Source: Candidatus Sumerlaeota bacterium (lineage in GTDB: Bacteria; Sumerlaeota; Sumerlaeia; MWCT01; JAGHBZ01). From it: a stretch of DNA of 8,757 bases. The translations under genes and the position numbers were made by a program. This document shows, piece after piece, positions 7,103 to 8,757 of the stretch; within the stretch, counting starts at the first letter, position 1, and every line of letters starts with the position of its first letter. The notes below the pieces were generated by a model that was given only the letters and a program-made list of their open reading frames with translations, ran no database searches and was not told where the DNA came from. The DNA lies in assembly GCA_021160705.1 (NCBI GenBank), contig JAGHBZ010000043.1:1-8757 (forward strand), in the 5' to 3' direction.

Positions 7103-7271
7103 TATTAAGACTTTTATGCTGTTAAGTAAACATCTTTTCCATAACACTTTTGCTGTAACAGAAAGGTGATTGACCGGGGTTTGTTAAATTTGGTACAGAA
7201 AATGATATGCGTTAAGCTCAGAACTCATTTTCACACTTAAGGACTTATAGAAATCCCTGACCTTACCCTTG

Positions 7272-7290
7272 AAGAGAAAATGGTTCTCTT
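7272..7290 (-). terminator. Possible 3'-end hairpin of hppA, no T-tract
   Basis: On the minus strand AAGAGAA, the loop CCATT and TTCTCTT form a perfect seven-pair stem about 40 bases past the hppA stop. It is A/T-rich and is followed by CAAGGGTAAGG rather than a run of T, so it is a poor intrinsic terminator. It may instead mark or protect an RNA end. Confidence 0.25.
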
Positions 7291-7312
7291 TCTCTCCTGA
7301 TGCTACCTCTTC

Positions 7313-7346
7313 ACCAACCGACAAAACCGACTAACCGACCAACCGA
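7313..7346 (-). repeat. Short tandem repeat across the hppA stop codon
   Basis: On the minus strand TCGGTT occurs four times at spacings of 8, 8 and 9 bases. On the plus strand these are AACCGA at 7316, 7325, 7333 and 7341. The outer units are identical over nine bases (ACCAACCGA at 7313-7321 and 7338-7346). The TAG stop of hppA (7331-7333) lies inside the array, so the last codons (Arg-Leu-Val-Gly) are part of the repeat. It looks like local slippage. Confidence 0.7.
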
Positions 7347-8757
7347 GTCATCAGAGGTGCAAAGACGAGAGAGACAACTGCCATAAGCTTAATAAGGATG
7401 TTCATTGAAGGACCGGAAGTATCCTTGAATGGGTCGCCAACGGTATCGCCAACAACAGAGGCTTTATGAGCAGGAGAACCCTTACCGCCGAGGTTACCTT
7501 CTTCAATCCATTTTTTTGCGTTGTCCCAGGCGCCGCCACCATTAGCCATAGATATGCCCATCAGCACACCCACAGCCGTAGCGCCTGCAAGAAAACCACC
7601 CAGCGACTCAGGTCCTATCAGAAATCCCACTACCAGAGGTGCTGCTACTGCCAGCAGTCCGGGGACAATCATCTCTCTCAGCGCCGCGCGGGTAACAATA
7701 TCAATACAGCGGTCAATTTGTGGTTCAGCTTTTCCTTCAAGCAGACCCTTGATTTCCCGGAATTGGCGTCGTATCTCAATGACCATCTGGTCAGCGGTTC
7801 TGCCAACCGCCTCCATAGTCAGTGAGGCTATGACAAACGGCATCATTGCCCCAAGAAATAGCCCGATGACTGTCATTGAGTTGGTTAGGTCTATCATTTT
7901 CAGACCAACCGTGTGCTGATACGCAGAGAAGAGTGCCAGAGCAGTGAGTGCAGCAGAGCCAATGGCAAATCCTTTGCCGATTGCCGCAGTAGTGTTCCCC
8001 AGTGCATCCAGACGGTCAGTAACTTTTCTGACCTCCTCACCTGCACCGCTCATCTCAGCAATTCCACCTGCATTATCCGCAATCGGACCGTAAGAGTCAG
8101 TAGACATCACGATGCCAATGGTAGAGAGCATCCCTACCGCAGAGATGGCAATCCCGTAAAGGTGAGCTGATTTGTATGCCACAAACATAGCCACACAAAT
8201 GGTTATCATTGGCAGTATTGCGCTCATATAGCCCACCGCTAACCCGCTGATTATCACCGGTGCGGGACCTGCTTCAGCTTTCTTTGCCAGCGCCTTAATC
8301 GGTGGTCCTGAGGTAAAGTACTCGCTCTCCACCCCTATCAGCACACCACAGACCATTCCTACAAGCACTGCCCAGAAGATGTGCAAATCTCCAACGATAT
8401 GCTGGATGGCGAAGAACGCACCAACGATGAACAGAACCCCGCTGATATAAGTGGAGTATCGAAGCGCTGACTGCGGATTTATGCTCTTAAGTATATTTAA
8501 TGAGTAAATCCCAATGATTGACGCTATTAGCCCGATGACTATAAGCATCAGAGGCAACGACATATACGCTATTGCGGACGCCATTGTTGCCCCGATAGCC
8601 ATAGTCGCTACCACAGAGCCCACGTATGATTCAAATAGGTCTGCACCCATACCCGCAGTGTCGCCGACATTATCGCCGACATTATCAGCAATGACCCCGG
8701 GGTTTCTGGGGTCATCCTCAGGAATACCAGCCTCCACTTTGCCCACGAGGTCAGCAC
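7331..8757 (-). CDS. hppA: K+-dependent membrane-bound ion-pumping pyrophosphatase, C-terminal two-thirds (5' end outside the window)
   Basis: This integral membrane enzyme hydrolyses pyrophosphate and uses the energy to pump H+ or Na+ out of the cytoplasm. About 474 codons are present; the reading frame stays open to the right edge (ADLVGKVEAG...), and the usual length near 680-700 residues implies that about 200-230 N-terminal residues are missing. Counting from the V of VGKVEAGIPEDDPRNPG, the active-site motifs are DDPRNP 11-16, DNVGDNVGD 21-29, STDSYGPIADNAGG 215-228, NGGGAWDNAKKWIEEG 402-417 and GDTVGDPFKDTSGPS 433-447, all intact. LGNTTAAIGKGFA 249-261 has Ala and Gly where K+-independent enzymes have Lys and Thr, which marks a K+-dependent type. 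The helix with GVESEYFTS (138-146) holds two Glu, so Na+ versus H+ pumping cannot be settled. The internal GTG at 8746 is Val, not a start. Co-directional with the kinase operon but 330 bases away, so probably a separate unit. Confidence 0.96.
   Translation of the reverse strand, partial: ADLVGKVEAGIPEDDPRNPGVIADNVGDNVGDTAGMGADLFESYVGSVVATMAIGATMASAIAYMSLPLMLIVIGLIASIIGIYSLNILKSINPQSALRYSTYISGVLFIVGAFFAIQHIVGDLHIFWAVLVGMVCGVLIGVESEYFTSGPPIKALAKKAEAGPAPVIISGLAVGYMSAILPMITICVAMFVAYKSAHLYGIAISAVGMLSTIGIVMSTDSYGPIADNAGGIAEMSGAGEEVRKVTDRLDALGNTTAAIGKGFAIGSAALTALALFSAYQHTVGLKMIDLTNSMTVIGLFLGAMMPFVIASLTMEAVGRTADQMVIEIRRQFREIKGLLEGKAEPQIDRCIDIVTRAALREMIVPGLLAVAAPLVVGFLIGPESLGGFLAGATAVGVLMGISMANGGGAWDNAKKWIEEGNLGGKGSPAHKASVVGDTVGDPFKDTSGPSMNILIKLMAVVSLVFAPLMTRLVG

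Larger units (their letters stand above)
7001..7330. other. 330-base intergenic region between hppA and the kinase operon
   Basis: No credible gene is present on either strand; the best minus-strand ATGs give peptides of under 20 codons or run into the kinase gene in the wrong frame. The gap is A/T-rich. It contains a possible kinase promoter (7074-7102), two small dyads at 7120-7132 (TGTTAAGTAAACA) and 7153-7161 (CTGTAACAG), and a seven-pair A/T-rich hairpin at 7272-7290 downstream of hppA. No tRNA-like or riboswitch-like fold was seen by eye. Confidence 0.6.

Noticed and set aside
7185..7229. Minus-strand 14-codon reading frame (MSSELNAYHFLYQI) in the gap
   Set aside because: It is very short with a poor ribosome binding site and no sign of coding constraint.
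7302..7318. Minus-strand TGG-N10-GC in the hppA/kinase gap, as a sigma-54 promoter for the kinase operon
   Set aside because: Only the GG and GC dinucleotides fit; the rest of the element does not match, it overlaps the tandem repeat, and it is about 300 bases from the kinase start.
8744..8746. GTG as the start of the pyrophosphatase gene
   Set aside because: It is an internal Val in the conserved ADLVGKVEAGIPEDDPRNP stretch, and the frame stays open to the window edge.

Overview
The window holds four complete protein genes and two cut off by its edges. The chromosome looks like that of a diderm or deep-branching bacterium: it has an NtrC-type sigma-54 activator, a membrane-bound pyrophosphatase of the K+-dependent type, moderate base composition and clear Shine-Dalgarno sites. 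Nothing fixes the phylum. The mix of a secreted alpha/alpha-toroid protein, hppA and sigma-54 regulation would fit several poorly cultured lineages; this is inference only.

Left edge (1-75, minus): the first 25 codons of a probable family-4-type glycosyltransferase, leaving the window. Divergent from it, 161-3199 (plus) encodes a secreted 1012-residue protein. It has a signal peptide, about twelve QW-like helical repeats (enough for two alpha/alpha toroids of the terpene-cyclase/complement-TED fold), a macroglobulin-like beta domain, and two tandem copies of a C-terminal beta-rich module of about 165 residues. It is the least ordinary gene here, and its substrate or ligand is unknown.

Centre (3279-7000, minus): three tightly packed genes read in the order membrane sensor kinase (Cache-like sensor, no HAMP), NtrC-type sigma-54 response regulator, and a membrane-anchored or exported coiled-coil protein whose start overlaps the regulator's end by 14 bases. 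This looks like one transcription unit ending in a hairpin-plus-T-tract terminator at 3234-3260, in the convergent gap with the toroid gene. The regulator has GTFTGA in place of the usual GAFTGA sigma-54 loop and GESGCGKE in place of GESGTGKE. The coiled-coil protein is unrecognised; it may be an accessory or a target of the two-component system.

Right part: a 330-base gap (7001-7330) holds a possible sigma-70 promoter for the kinase operon, two small dyads and a hairpin. It is followed by the 3' two-thirds of hppA (7331-8757, minus, running off the right edge), with residues typical of K+-dependent pyrophosphatases. A short tandem repeat straddles its stop codon.

I found no RNA gene, CRISPR array, insertion sequence or attachment site. 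I also found no clearly new multi-gene system. The best candidates for something undescribed are the toroid protein and the kinase/regulator/coiled-coil trio.
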